DNA of 64,000 bases from Pseudoxanthomonas kaohsiungensis (lineage in GTDB: Bacteria > Pseudomonadota > Gammaproteobacteria > Xanthomonadales > Xanthomonadaceae): the NCBI RefSeq assembly GCF_010211765.1, contig NZ_PDWO01000012.1:1-64000 (forward strand), written 5' to 3'. This document shows positions 17,204 through 26,382 of the stretch, piece after piece. The notes beneath the pieces are model-generated. The model was not told the DNA's origin, did no database searches, and saw nothing but the letters and a program-made list of their open reading frames with translations. The translations under genes and the position numbers were made by a program. Within the stretch, counting starts at the first letter, position 1, and the number at the start of each line of letters is the position of its first letter.

Positions 17204-17276
17204 AGCGGGGCTTGCCCCGCTGCCTCCCGCCGACCCGCTCCATCAGGCACGTACAGCGGGGCAAGCCCCGCTCTAC
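17200..17276. repeat. GTAG-type REP doublet, copy 1
   Basis: Two 23-nt arms (17200-17222 and 17254-17276) are perfect reverse complements. Each starts with GTAG and contains its own hairpin AGCGGGGC-TT-GCCCCGCT. The spacer is 31 nt. Identical arms flank a different spacer at 37081-37149. The design matches GTAG (SMAG-like) REPs known in Stenotrophomonas and relatives. It provides the stop codon of tag and probably the terminator between tag and yitT. Confidence 0.88.
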
Positions 17277-17279
17277 GGG

Positions 17280-17996
17280 TCACACGCCCATGTAGCGGTG
17301 CGGGCGGTGGTTGAACATCAGCACCAGGCTCAGTACGACCGCGCCGACCGCCGAATACAGCACCTTGGCCGGCGAGAGCACGAAGAACGCCGCAACCATC
17401 AGCACCGTATCGAATGCCAGCTGCACCTTGCCGGCGCTGATCCCGCGCTCGCGCTGCAGGTACACCGCCAGCACGCCGACGCCGCCGAGGCTGGCGCGGT
17501 GCCGGATGAAGAACAGCACCCCCAGCCCGCACAGCGCCCCGCCCACCAGCGCCGAGTACAGCCCGGTCATGTGCGACCAGCCGGCCCAGCGCGGCAGCAG
17601 GTCGCTGAGCAGGCCGCAGGCGCCGACGGCCAGGAACGTCTTCAGGGTGAACTCCCAGCCCATCCGCCGCACCGCGATCCAGTAGAACGGCAGGTTCACC
17701 AGCACGAACAGCAGGCCGAAGTTCCAACCCAGCGCGTAGTGCAGCAGGAAGGAGACGCCGGCCATGCCGCCGATCATGAGCCCGCCCTGGGCGAAGACGG
17801 CCAGGCCGAGGGACGCCACCAGCGTGGCCAGCACCATGCCCTGCACGTCCTCGGCCAGTGAGTGGTGGTACGCACGGTCGTCGGCCGGGGTGCCGGCCGA
17901 GTCGGGGGGCGGGGTCAGCGGGCCGGCGGTGACGACGGCGCCGTCTTCGGGCAGGGGAGCCTGCCCGGGCCGGAGGTCCGGATCGGTGGGGTTCAC
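17280..17996 (-). CDS. YitT-family membrane protein
   Basis: 238 residues. A Pro/Asp-rich N-terminal tail of ~48 residues is followed by about six membrane helices with YitT-type motifs: GLAVFAQGGLMIGGMAGVSFLLHY, LLFVLVNLPFYW and RASLGGVGVLAVYLQRERGIS. It lacks the DUF2179 cytoplasmic domain of longer YitT proteins. Function is unknown; related proteins are proposed transporters or regulators. It converges with tag across a REP doublet. Confidence 0.8.
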   Translation of the reverse strand: MNPTDPDLRPGQAPLPEDGAVVTAGPLTPPPDSAGTPADDRAYHHSLAEDVQGMVLATLVASLGLAVFAQGGLMIGGMAGVSFLLHYALGWNFGLLFVLVNLPFYWIAVRRMGWEFTLKTFLAVGACGLLSDLLPRWAGWSHMTGLYSALVGGALCGLGVLFFIRHRASLGGVGVLAVYLQRERGISAGKVQLAFDTVLMVAAFFVLSPAKVLYSAVGAVVLSLVLMFNHRPHRYMGV

Positions 17997-18120
17997 GTGG
18001 AGGGTGCCGCGGTGGGGTGCGCCATTCTAGGCGCTTCCCACGCCCGCGTGAGCGCATTGGCGCCCAGGCCCCGGCCGGGTCGGATGACCGGCCAGGCGAT
18101 CGGACGGGCGCCGGAAACGA

Positions 18121-18144
18121 CGAAGCCGCCCGGAGGCGGCTTCG
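18121..18144 (-). terminator. Hairpin terminator after pilU
   Basis: Perfect 10-bp stem CGAAGCCGCC / GGCGGCTTCG around a 4-nt loop, followed on the minus strand by TCGTTTCC. It lies 29 nt beyond the pilU stop codon. Confidence 0.6.
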
Positions 18145-18172
18145 CGGCGTTGGGGGTCGCGCGACGGATGCC

Positions 18173-19303
18173 TCAACGCACCTCGGCGATCTCGACCCCG
18201 TCCAGGCCCTGGGCCAGGGTGCGCGCGTCGCCGCCCTGGGAGAGCTTGATCCGCAGGCGCACCTCGTTCTGCGAGTCGGCGTAGCGCAGCGCGTCCTCGT
18301 AGGAGATCTCGCCGGCCTGGTACAGCTCGAACAGGCTCTGGTCGAAGGTCTTCATGCCCAGGTTGGTGGACTCCTTCATCACTTCCTTGAGCTTGTGGAT
18401 CTCGCCGTCGCGGATGTAGTCCTGCACCAGCGGCGTGCCCAGCAGGATCTCCATCGCCACGCGGCGGCCCTTGCCGTCCGGGGTCGGGATCAGCTGCTGG
18501 GCGACCACGCCCTTGAGGTTGAGCGACAGGTCCATCAGCAGCTGGCTGCGACGGTCCTCGGGGAAGAAGTTGATGATGCGGTCCATCGCCTGGTTGGCGT
18601 TGTTCGCATGCAGCGTGCACAGCACCAGGTGGCCGGTCTCGGCGAAGGCGATGGCATGGTCCATGCCCTCGCGGGTACGCACCTCGCCGATCATGATCAC
18701 GTCAGGGGCCTGGCGCAGGGTGTTCTTCAGCGCGTTCTCCCAGCTGTCGGTGTCGATGCCGACCTCGCGCTGGGTGATGATGCAGCCCTCGTGCTTGTGC
18801 ACGAACTCGATCGGGTCCTCGATGGTGATGATGTGCCCGGTCGAGTTCTGGTTGCGGTAGCCGATCATGGAGGCCAGCGACGTCGACTTGCCGGTGCCGG
18901 TGGCGCCCACGAACAGGATGATGCCGCGCTTGGTCATCGCCAGCGTCTTGATGATCGGCGGAAGGTTGAGTTCCTCGACCGTCGGGATCTTGGTCTCGAT
19001 CCGGCGCAGGACCATGCCCACCTGGTTGCGCTGGTAGAAGCACGAGACGCGGAAGCGGCCGACGCCGGCCACGCCGATCGCGAAGTTGCATTCGTGGGTC
19101 TTCTCGAACTCCTCGCGCTGCGCCGGCGTCATCACGTTCAGCACCAGGTCGCGGCTCTGCTGCGGGGTGAGCGGCGTCTGCGTGATCGGGCTGATCTTGC
19201 CGTGCAGCTTCATCGACGGCGGCATGCCGGCGGTGATGAACAGGTCCGACGCCTTCTGGTGCGCCATCAGCTTGAGGAACGAGGTGAAGTCGATGGTGCT
19301 CAT
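18173..19303 (-). CDS. pilU: Type IV pilus retraction ATPase PilU
   Basis: 376 residues. Secretion-ATPase fold with Walker A GATGTGKS at 133-140, Asp box ITIEDPIEF, Walker B VIMIGEVRTREGMD and His box TGHLVLCTLHANNA. The N-terminus MSTIDFTSFLKLMAHQKASDLFITAGMPPSMKL and the long C-terminal tail are typical of PilU rather than PilT. It assists PilT in pilus retraction for twitching. The ATG at 19303 has AGGAG about 10 nt upstream. It lies 53 nt downstream of pilT. Confidence 0.93.
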   Translation of the reverse strand: MSTIDFTSFLKLMAHQKASDLFITAGMPPSMKLHGKISPITQTPLTPQQSRDLVLNVMTPAQREEFEKTHECNFAIGVAGVGRFRVSCFYQRNQVGMVLRRIETKIPTVEELNLPPIIKTLAMTKRGIILFVGATGTGKSTSLASMIGYRNQNSTGHIITIEDPIEFVHKHEGCIITQREVGIDTDSWENALKNTLRQAPDVIMIGEVRTREGMDHAIAFAETGHLVLCTLHANNANQAMDRIINFFPEDRRSQLLMDLSLNLKGVVAQQLIPTPDGKGRRVAMEILLGTPLVQDYIRDGEIHKLKEVMKESTNLGMKTFDQSLFELYQAGEISYEDALRYADSQNEVRLRIKLSQGGDARTLAQGLDGVEIAEVR

Positions 19304-19356
19304 GGCGTGCTCCTGGTCCTGGTGCCTGGTCGGCGTTCCCGCTGTGCGACGGCCTG

Positions 19357-20394
19357 TTACTCGAACAGGCGCTTGTCCTTGGCGTATTCCTTGGCCTGGT
19401 TGCGGGTGATCTGGCCGCGCTTGACCAGGTCCTGCAGGTGCTGGTCGAGGGTCATCATCCCGTACTGCTGGCCGGTCTGGATCGACGAGTACATCTGCGC
19501 GACCTTGTCCTCGCGGATCAGGTTGCGGATGGCCGGGGTGCCGACCATGATTTCCCAGGCCGCGGTGCGGCCGCCGCCGACCTTCTTCAGCAGCGCCTGC
19601 GAGATCACCGCGCGCAGCGATTCGGACAGCATCGAGCGGACCATCGGCTTCTCGCCGGCGGGGAACACGTCGATGATGCGGTCGATGGTCTTGGCCGCCG
19701 ACGAGGTGTGCAGCGTGCCGAACACCAGGTGGCCGGTCTCGGCGGCGGTCAGCGCCAGGCGGATGGTCTCCAGGTCGCGCAACTCGCCGACCAGGATGTA
19801 GTCCGGGTCCTCGCGCAGCGCCGAGCGCAGCGCCTCGTTGAAGCCGTGCGTGTCGCGGTGCACCTCGCGCTGGTTGATCAGGCACTTCTGCGAGGTGTGG
19901 ACGAACTCGATCGGGTCCTCGACGGTGAGGATGTGCCCGTACTCGTTCTTGTTGATGTGGTCGACCATCGCCGCCAGCGTGGTCGACTTGCCCGAACCGG
20001 TCGGGCCGGTGACCAGGATCAGGCCCTGCGGCTGCTGGATCAGCTCGCGGAAGATCGGCGGGCAGCCCAGGTCCTCCAGGCTCAGCACGTCGGAGGGAAT
20101 GGTGCGGAACACCGCGCCGGCGCCGCGGTTCTGGTTGAACGCGTTGACGCGGAAGCGGGCCAGCGAGGGGATCTCGAACGAGAAGTCGACCTCGAGGAAC
20201 TCCTCGTAGTCGCGCCGCTGCTTGTCCGACATGATGTCGTAGACCAGCGCGTGGACCTGCTTGTGGTCCAGGGCGGGGATGTTGATCCGCCGCACGTCGC
20301 CGTCGACCCGGATCATCGGCGGCAGGCCGGCCGACAGGTGCAGGTCGGAAGCCTTGTTCTTGACCGAAAAGGCCAGCAGCTCGGCGATATCCAT
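19357..20394 (-). CDS. pilT: Type IV pilus retraction ATPase PilT
   Basis: 345 residues, the canonical length. Walker A GPTGSGKST at 130-138, Asp box LTVEDPIEFVH, Walker B YILVGELRDLETI, His box TGHLVFGTLHTSSA, and the PilT-specific C-terminal helix with AIRNLIREDK. It depolymerises pili at the inner membrane base. It forms a unit with pilU and is divergent from yggS, a very common arrangement in Pseudomonas and Xanthomonas. Confidence 0.95.
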   Translation of the reverse strand: MDIAELLAFSVKNKASDLHLSAGLPPMIRVDGDVRRINIPALDHKQVHALVYDIMSDKQRRDYEEFLEVDFSFEIPSLARFRVNAFNQNRGAGAVFRTIPSDVLSLEDLGCPPIFRELIQQPQGLILVTGPTGSGKSTTLAAMVDHINKNEYGHILTVEDPIEFVHTSQKCLINQREVHRDTHGFNEALRSALREDPDYILVGELRDLETIRLALTAAETGHLVFGTLHTSSAAKTIDRIIDVFPAGEKPMVRSMLSESLRAVISQALLKKVGGGRTAAWEIMVGTPAIRNLIREDKVAQMYSSIQTGQQYGMMTLDQHLQDLVKRGQITRNQAKEYAKDKRLFE

Positions 20395-20502
20395 GCGCGT
20401 GATCCCCCGTGATCCACAGATCAGTCGATAGCCCGAGCGCTCCGCCCGGGCTGGAACGATACATCCCCGCGGGGCAGTATAGCGCTCCCGCCGCTGCCGC
20501 CA

Positions 20503-21198
20503 ATGGCCCGCCCGTCCATGCCCGCCGACCGCCTGCGAACCGTGCTGCAGCGCATCCAGAACGCGGCCGACGCGGCGGGGCGGCCAGTCCCGGCCCTGCT
20601 CGCGGTGTCCAAGACCCAGCCGGCCGACGCGGTGGCCGCGCTGGCCGCCGCCGGCCAGCAGGCCTTCGGCGAGAACTACGTGCAGGAGGCCGCGGCCAAG
20701 CGCGCGGCGCTGGCGGCCGACCACCCGGGCCTGCAGTGGCACCTGATCGGCCACCTGCAGTCGAACAAGGCCGCGCTCGCGGCCGAGGTGTTCGACTGGG
20801 TGCAGAGCGTGGACCGCGACAGCGTCATCGCCGCCCTCGCCCGCCACCGGGCGCCGCAACGGCCGCGGCTGAACGTCCTCATCCAGGTGAACGTGGAGGG
20901 CGAACCGGGCAAGGGCGGATGCCCACCCGGGGCGATCGCCGGCCTGGCCGAACGCGTCGCCGCCGAGCCGCGCCTGGCGCTGCGCGGACTGATGTCGATC
21001 CCGGTGCCGCACGCCGACCTGGAAGCGCGGCGGCCGGCCTTCGCCCGGATCCGCGCCCTGTTCGCCGACCTGGCCGCGCGCCACCCCGGGGTCGATACCC
21101 TGTCGATGGGCATGAGCGACGATTTCCCGGTCGCGATCGCCGAAGGCGCGACCATGGTGCGGATCGGCACCGCGCTGTTCGGCCCGCGCCCGCACTGA
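20503..21198 (+). CDS. yggS: YggS-family pyridoxal phosphate homeostasis protein
   Basis: 231 residues, alanine-racemase N-terminal (TIM barrel) fold. The PLP lysine is Lys37 in LLAVSKTQPADAV; other hallmarks are FGENYVQEA, WHLIGHLQSNKA, LRGLMSIP, LSMGMSDDF and VRIGTALFGPR. It binds PLP and balances B6 and amino-acid pools but has no racemase activity in studied members. The start may be ATG 20503 or 20518; both give full domains. It is divergent from pilT and upstream of proC. Confidence 0.9.
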   Translation: MARPSMPADRLRTVLQRIQNAADAAGRPVPALLAVSKTQPADAVAALAAAGQQAFGENYVQEAAAKRAALAADHPGLQWHLIGHLQSNKAALAAEVFDWVQSVDRDSVIAALARHRAPQRPRLNVLIQVNVEGEPGKGGCPPGAIAGLAERVAAEPRLALRGLMSIPVPHADLEARRPAFARIRALFADLAARHPGVDTLSMGMSDDFPVAIAEGATMVRIGTALFGPRPH

Positions 21199-21233
21199 GC
21201 CGCCTTCCTTACCCTCCCGAACCCGGATTTCCG

Positions 21234-22073
21234 ATGACCGCCCCCCTCCCCGCGTCCGACTCCCTGGCCTTCATCGGCGGCGGCAACATGGCACGGAGCC
21301 TGATCGGCGGGCTGGCCCGGCGCGGGGGCGATACCCGCACGATCCGCGTCGCCGAGCCGGTCGCCGCGTTGCGCGAGGCGCTGGTCGCGGACTTCGGCGT
21401 ACAGGCGTTCGAGCGCGGCGAGGATGCGGTGGCCGGTGCCGGCCTGTGGCTGCTGGCGGTGAAGCCGCAGATGATGCGCGCGGCGTGCGAACCGCTGGCC
21501 GCGGCCGCGCAGGCGCAGCGCCCCCTGGTCGTATCGATCGCCGCCGGCATTCCGGTGGCGCGCCTGCAGCATTGGCTCGGTGGCGGCCTGCCGGTGGTGC
21601 GCTGCATGCCGAACACGCCCGCCCTGCTCGGCGCCGGGGTCACCGGCCTGTACGCGGGCGAAGGCGTCGATGCATCGCAGCGCTCGCGTGCGGACGAGCT
21701 GCTGTCCAGCGCCGGTGCGACGGTCTGGATCGACGCCGAACCGCTGATCGATGCGGTGACCGCGGTCTCCGGCAGCGGGCCGGCCTACGTGTTCCTGCTG
21801 GCCGAAGCCCTGGAAGCGGCCGCCGTCGCCGAGGGCCTGCCCGCGGCCGATGCGCGCACCCTGGTGGTGCAGACCCTGCTCGGCGCCGGCCGCATGCTTG
21901 CCGAGGCCGGCGAGGCGCCTGCCGAACTGCGGCGCCGGGTCACGTCCCCCGGCGGCACCACCCAGGCGGCGATCGAAGCATTCCAGTCCGGCGGCTTCGA
22001 GGCGCTGGTGGCCCGGGCGGTGCATGCCGCGCGCGAACGCGGCGCCGCGCTGGCCGCGGCGGGCGACGCATGA
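21234..22073 (+). CDS. proC: Pyrroline-5-carboxylate reductase
   Basis: 279 residues. Rossmann motif FIGGGNMARSLIGGL at the N-terminus, LAVKPQ, MPNTPALLGAGVTGLYAG, the proline-binding SGSGPAYVFLLAEAL, and the C-terminal signature VTSPGGTTQAAIEAFQSGG. It reduces pyrroline-5-carboxylate to proline. It follows yggS by 35 nt. The stop TGA overlaps the ATG of the next gene (ATGA at 22070). Confidence 0.94.
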   Translation: MTAPLPASDSLAFIGGGNMARSLIGGLARRGGDTRTIRVAEPVAALREALVADFGVQAFERGEDAVAGAGLWLLAVKPQMMRAACEPLAAAAQAQRPLVVSIAAGIPVARLQHWLGGGLPVVRCMPNTPALLGAGVTGLYAGEGVDASQRSRADELLSSAGATVWIDAEPLIDAVTAVSGSGPAYVFLLAEALEAAAVAEGLPAADARTLVVQTLLGAGRMLAEAGEAPAELRRRVTSPGGTTQAAIEAFQSGGFEALVARAVHAARERGAALAAAGDA

Positions 22074-22543
22074 GCGGCGGCATGCGGCGCGGCACGCTAC
22101 TGCCCCTGGTCCTGGCGCTGGGCCTCGCCGGCTGCGGCAACCCCGCGCCCGAACCGGCCCGTTTCGTCCCTCCGCACCCGAGCACGACCGAGCTCGAGGG
22201 GCCGCTGCGCGCCCGCTACAACCTGTTGCCGACGCTGGCGCTGGGCGAGGCGGTGGCACGCGAATACGGGGTCGAGCGCGACGCCGGCACCGCGTTGCTG
22301 GTGGTGGCGCTGCGACGCCCCACCGCCGACGGCGACGAAACCGGCGCCGTCGGCGAGGTCAGCGCCGAAGTGGTCGACCTGGCCGGCCGGCGCCAGGCCG
22401 TGGCCATGCGGCCGGTCGCCACCGGCGAGTACGTCGACCACGTCGGCACGGTCCGGGTCGGCGCGCACGACACGCTGCGCGCGCGCATCGTGGTGGTGGT
22501 CGACGGACGCCGGCAGGAGTTCGACTTCCAGCGCAGTTTCTGA
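22070..22543 (+). CDS. DUF4426-like lipoprotein
   Basis: 157 residues. The N-terminal signal ends in LALGLAGC, a lipobox, so it is probably an envelope lipoprotein. The mature part has a beta-rich pattern (YNLLPTLALGEAVAREYGV, TALLVVALRRP, VGTVRVGAHDTLRARIVVVVDG). DUF4426 proteins are often found directly downstream of proC; no function is known to me. It is coupled to proC by a 4-nt overlap. Confidence 0.7.
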   Translation: MSGGMRRGTLLPLVLALGLAGCGNPAPEPARFVPPHPSTTELEGPLRARYNLLPTLALGEAVAREYGVERDAGTALLVVALRRPTADGDETGAVGEVSAEVVDLAGRRQAVAMRPVATGEYVDHVGTVRVGAHDTLRARIVVVVDGRRQEFDFQRSF

Positions 22544-22747
22544 GCGCAGGGTTTGCATCCCGCGGCAGCGCTGGGTATTTTCGGACGGGAGGGGCCGTTC
22601 CGGCGCCATCGGCGGGCGGCCCAGGGGAGCAAGCAACGTGCGGGCGCGAGGGATCGCGCCGGCCCCGCATCCGTCCGGGCCAGGTGGCCACGCCACCCGC
22701 GCGCCATCCGGGGACAAGGGTCCGCTTCGCGGACCGGGGGAAGTGCC

Positions 22748-23167
22748 ATGAACAAGTTCCACCTTCTGGGCCTGCTCGCGATCGCGTGGGCCACACCGCA
22801 GGCGTCGGCGCAGGACGCCATCTGCCCGGCCCTGCCCGCCGGCTCCAACCTGCACTGGCAGCAGCAGGCCGGCAACGGCTTCACCGTGTGCCGTGCGCTG
22901 GACGGCGAGCGGCAGGTGATCGGGGTCATGCTGACCTCCTCGCCGACGGTCAACCTGCAACGCCGCAACCGCGAGGAAGAAGGTTCCATCGGCGCGTACG
23001 AGGTGCACTGGTACCAGCCGGAGATCGCCGTCTCCACCGGCGAACGCAAGCGCGTGACCATCGTCGAACTGGGCGATGACCGCTACGCGCAGGTGTGGGT
23101 GGACGCCGCCAACGACGCCGAGCTGCGGCAGTTGCTCTCGCTGGCCGAAGGCATCGCCCTGAACTGA
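22748..23167 (+). CDS. Hypothetical secreted protein
   Basis: 139 residues with a clear signal peptide (cleavage near ASAQ, residues 19-22). The mature part has two Cys (in AICPALP and FTVCRAL) that could form a disulfide in the periplasm, a strand-rich middle (RQVIGVMLTSSPTVNL, AYEVHWYQPEIAVST) and an acidic helical end. I do not recognise a family. The ATG at 22748 follows GGGGGAAG at a good distance. The preceding 204-nt gap may carry its own promoter. Confidence 0.7.
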   Translation: MNKFHLLGLLAIAWATPQASAQDAICPALPAGSNLHWQQQAGNGFTVCRALDGERQVIGVMLTSSPTVNLQRRNREEEGSIGAYEVHWYQPEIAVSTGERKRVTIVELGDDRYAQVWVDAANDAELRQLLSLAEGIALN

Positions 23168-23240
23168 TCGCCGCCGGGCCGGACGATCGCCCGGCCCGCG
23201 ACGCGCGCGACGCACGCCGTTCCGGCGCGTGACATTGCGC

Positions 23241-24101
23241 TCAGAAGCGGCCTTCCTGGAAATCGACGAAGGCCTGCATCAGCTCCTGCCGGGTGTTCAT
23301 CACGAACGGCCCGTGCCGCGCGACCGGCTCGCGCAGCGGGATGCCGGCCACCAGGATCAGGCGCGCGCCCTGGCTGCCTGCGCGCAACGCCAGCCTGCTG
23401 CCGCCGCCCAGCACGCCCATCGCGTGGGTCTCCAGGGGACGGGCCCCATCGCCGTCGCCCACCGTTGCCGCGCCCTCGAACACATAGGCGAACGCGTTGT
23501 GGCCCTCGGGCAGCGCGTACTCCCAGGCCACGCCCGGCTCCAGTGCGATGTCCAGGTACAGCGGGTCGGTGGCCGGCTGCACGATCGGCCCGACCGTGTC
23601 GCCCACGCGTCCGGCGATCACCTTCACCTCGACCCCGTCGGCCGGGCGCACCACCGGGATCCGCTCGGGGGCGAATTCCTGGTAGCGCGGATCGGTCATC
23701 TTCTCGCGCGCCGGCAGGTTCACCCACAGCTGGAACCCGCGCATGCGGCCCGATTCCTGTTCCGGCATCTCCGAATGCACCAGGCCGCGGCCGGCGGTCA
23801 TCCACTGCACGCTGCCTGGGGTCAACAGGCCCTCGTTGCCGTGGTTGTCCTTGTGCCGCATGCGCCCGTCGAGCATGTAGGTCACCGTCTCGAAGCCCCG
23901 GTGCGGATGGCTCGGGAAACCGGCGATGTAGTCCTCGGCCTTGTCGGTGCCGAACTCGTCCAGCAGCAGGAACGGGTCCAGCTCGGGCAGCGCCGGCCCG
24001 CCGATCACGCGGGTCAGCCTGACCCCGGCGCCGTCGGAGGTGGCCTGGCCGCGCACCATGCGGATGACATGGGCAGGGGCGGATTCGATCGAAGCGCTCA
24101 T
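23241..24101 (-). CDS. Pirin family protein
   Basis: 286 residues, bicupin. The metal-binding residues of pirins are visible: His65 and His67 in FPSHPHRGFETVTYMLDG, and His109 and Glu111 in GRGLVHSEMP. Pirins such as E. coli YhhW are quercetinase-like or redox-sensing proteins; the substrate here is unknown. The C-terminal pirin_C region includes PLYLDIALEPGV and MNTRQELMQAFVDFQEGRF. The ATG at 24101 is chosen over the in-frame Met at 24131, which only adds unrelated residues. Confidence 0.88.
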   Translation of the reverse strand: MSASIESAPAHVIRMVRGQATSDGAGVRLTRVIGGPALPELDPFLLLDEFGTDKAEDYIAGFPSHPHRGFETVTYMLDGRMRHKDNHGNEGLLTPGSVQWMTAGRGLVHSEMPEQESGRMRGFQLWVNLPAREKMTDPRYQEFAPERIPVVRPADGVEVKVIAGRVGDTVGPIVQPATDPLYLDIALEPGVAWEYALPEGHNAFAYVFEGAATVGDGDGARPLETHAMGVLGGGSRLALRAGSQGARLILVAGIPLREPVARHGPFVMNTRQELMQAFVDFQEGRF

Positions 24102-24218
24102 GGGACGTTCTCCATTTCCGGTAGCACGCAAGATGATGCCTGCGGTGCCGCAACGGAATCGCGGGCGGCGTAACCGTCTGTTCCATGGCCGTGGTCGCGG
24201 CGACTCCGCGGCGCGCGC

Positions 24219-24887
24219 TCAGGCAGGCGGGCGCGACCGTTCCTGCCGCCAGTACGCCGGCACCGCGCTGGCCGCCAGCAGCTCGCGCGCGCGCCGCGAG
24301 CGCAGGAAGGCCTGCGCCAGCAGCAGGTTGGGCACCCAGCACAGCCAGGCGATGGCCGGATAGGCCACGGTGAACGGGATGCCGGCGAACTGGCTGGCCG
24401 GAAGGTAGAAGCGCAGCGTGACCGCCGCCAGGGTCAATGCATAGCTGCGCACCATCCAGTCGCGGTGCGCGGCCAGCCGCCGGCGGCGGATCGCGAGTAC
24501 CGCCAGCGCGGTGGACGCCAGCCAGCACGCCCCCAGCAGCGCGAACCCGGCGGCCGCCACGCGGCCGGTCGAGGCGTGCGGGGCCAGCACCAGCGCGGCC
24601 ATGCCGCCGGCCGCCACGGCCAGCACGTAGAGCCGGCCCAGCCACCGGTGCAGCGCGAGCCAGCGGTTGCGCAGGTGCGTATGCAGCTGCAATGCGCCGG
24701 CGACCAGCGCCGTGCCGCCGCCGATGAAATGCCCCCAGCTCGCCAGCGGCCGCTGCGCGAACATCTCGCGCACCAGCGGGTGTCTCCATCCGGGCACCAA
24801 CGCCATGGCGAACGCGTAGCCCGCCACCAGCAGCGCCAGCACCGCCATCGCGTACCAGCCGAACCGGCTCCAGAGGCTGCCGCCCAT
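24219..24887 (-). CDS. DUF2306-family membrane protein
   Basis: 222 residues with about six or seven membrane helices. Conserved His-rich positions (HFIGGG, QLHTHLRNRWLALHRWLGRLYV, AHRDWMVRSYALTLAAVTLR) fit DUF2306, a family of predicted membrane proteins that may bind haem or quinone. Function unknown. It lies 40 nt downstream of the aldehyde dehydrogenase gene on the same strand. Confidence 0.75.
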   Translation of the reverse strand: MGGSLWSRFGWYAMAVLALLVAGYAFAMALVPGWRHPLVREMFAQRPLASWGHFIGGGTALVAGALQLHTHLRNRWLALHRWLGRLYVLAVAAGGMAALVLAPHASTGRVAAAGFALLGACWLASTALAVLAIRRRRLAAHRDWMVRSYALTLAAVTLRFYLPASQFAGIPFTVAYPAIAWLCWVPNLLLAQAFLRSRRARELLAASAVPAYWRQERSRPPA

Positions 24888-24927
24888 CGCCTGCTCCCCT
24901 TGGCCGTCCCGCCAGCCTGCGGCCGGC

Positions 24928-26289
24928 TCAGGCCACGTAGACCGACTTGATGTTCATGAACTCGTGGATGCCGTGCCCGGCCAGCTCGCGGCCGAATCCC
25001 GAACGCTTGGTCCCGCCGAACGGCAGCCGCACGTCGCTGCGCACGATCGCGTTGACGAACGCCGCACCGACCTGCAGCTGGCGTGCCACGCGCTCGCCGC
25101 GCGCCGGATCGCCGGTCCACACGCTCCCGCCCAGGCCGAAGGTGGTGTCGTTGGCCACGCGCACCGCCTCGTCCTCGTCCTTGACCCGCAGGATGCTGGC
25201 CACCGGGCCGAACAGCTCCTCCTCGTAGGCCGGCATGCCGGGCACGACCGCATCGAGGATCGAAGCCGGATAGCCGGCGTGCGAGGCGTCCGGTTCGCAA
25301 CCCAGCAGCGGCTTTGCGCCGCGCGCGATGCTCTCGCGCACCTGCTTGTGCAGCTCGTCGCGCAGGTCCTGCCGTGCCATCGGCGCCAGGGTGGCCGAGT
25401 CGCCGTTGGGTTCGCCCAGTCGCAGCGCGCCCGCCGCCTCGACGAAGCGTCGAGTGAAGTCGTCGGCGATCGCCTCGACCACGATGAAGCGCTTGGCCGC
25501 GATGCAGGTCTGCCCGGCATTGCCGAAGCGCGAGGCGACCGCACCGGCGACGGCCTTGTCCAGGTCCGCGTCGTCGAGGACGACGAAGGCGTCGCTGCCG
25601 CCCAGTTCCATCACGCACTTCTTCAGCTGCTGGCCGGCGTTGCCGGCGACCGAGCGGCCGGCGCGTTCGCTGCCGGTGAGCGTCACCGCGGCCACGCGCG
25701 GGTCGCGGATGACCGCGGCGGCCTGCTCGTTGTCGATGTGCAGCACGCCGAACACCCCGGCCGGCACGCCCGCCTCGTCCAGTACGCCCGCGATCAGGTC
25801 GGCGCAGCGCGGTACGTTGCTGGCGTGCTTGAGCACCGCGACATTCCCGGCCATCAGCGCCGGCGCCAGGAAGCGGAACACCTGCCAGAACGGGAAGTTC
25901 CAGGGCATCACCGCCAGCACGCAGCCCAGCGGCTCGTAGCGGACGTAGCTGGCGCGGCCCTCGGTGGCGATCGCCTGGTCGGCCAGGTAGCCGGCCGCAT
26001 GGCCGGCGTAGTAGTCGCAGGCATCGGCGCACTTGTCGACCTCGGCCAGCGCCTCCTTGCGCAGCTTGCCCATCTCGGCGGTGATGGTCCGCTGCACGTC
26101 TTCGCGGCGCCGGCGCAGGGCCGCGCCCACCGCGCGCAGCACCTCGCCGCGCGACTCCAGGCTGCGCTGCGACCAGCCCGGGAACGCCGCCCGCGCCGCG
26201 GCCAGCACGGCCTCGACCTGCGCCGGCGTCATCAGTTCATGGCGGTACTCGACCTGCCCGGTCGCGGGGTTGATCGTCTCGACAGTCAT
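24928..26289 (-). CDS. sad: Succinate-semialdehyde dehydrogenase (Sad/YneI type)
   Basis: 453 residues. Aldehyde dehydrogenase with catalytic Glu228 in MELGGSDAFVVL and Cys262 in GNAGQTCIAAKRFIV. The sequence follows E. coli Sad (YneI) closely from INPATG through PLGCVLAVMPWNFPFWQV to PFGGTKRSGFGRELAGHGIHEFMNIKSV. Sad oxidises succinate semialdehyde to succinate with NAD, the last step of putrescine/GABA breakdown. The ATG at 26289 has GAGGAAAG just upstream; a Met at 26307 is rejected. It lies 93 nt after potI on the same strand, consistent with membership of the polyamine gene cluster. Confidence 0.85.
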   Translation of the reverse strand: MTVETINPATGQVEYRHELMTPAQVEAVLAAARAAFPGWSQRSLESRGEVLRAVGAALRRRREDVQRTITAEMGKLRKEALAEVDKCADACDYYAGHAAGYLADQAIATEGRASYVRYEPLGCVLAVMPWNFPFWQVFRFLAPALMAGNVAVLKHASNVPRCADLIAGVLDEAGVPAGVFGVLHIDNEQAAAVIRDPRVAAVTLTGSERAGRSVAGNAGQQLKKCVMELGGSDAFVVLDDADLDKAVAGAVASRFGNAGQTCIAAKRFIVVEAIADDFTRRFVEAAGALRLGEPNGDSATLAPMARQDLRDELHKQVRESIARGAKPLLGCEPDASHAGYPASILDAVVPGMPAYEEELFGPVASILRVKDEDEAVRVANDTTFGLGGSVWTGDPARGERVARQLQVGAAFVNAIVRSDVRLPFGGTKRSGFGRELAGHGIHEFMNIKSVYVA

Positions 26290-26382
26290 CGCTTTCCTCG
26301 CCTGCACCGCAGGTTGCAGTCTGGCCGCCGCCGCGTTAGTGCGCCGTGGCGACGCACCGCGATCGCCGCAGCCATGCCCGTA

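Noticed and set aside
23173-23195. GCCGGGC/GCCCGGC hairpin between the secreted-protein gene and the pirin gene
   Set aside because: Only 7 bp, no T-run, and such pairs are expected by chance at this GC content.
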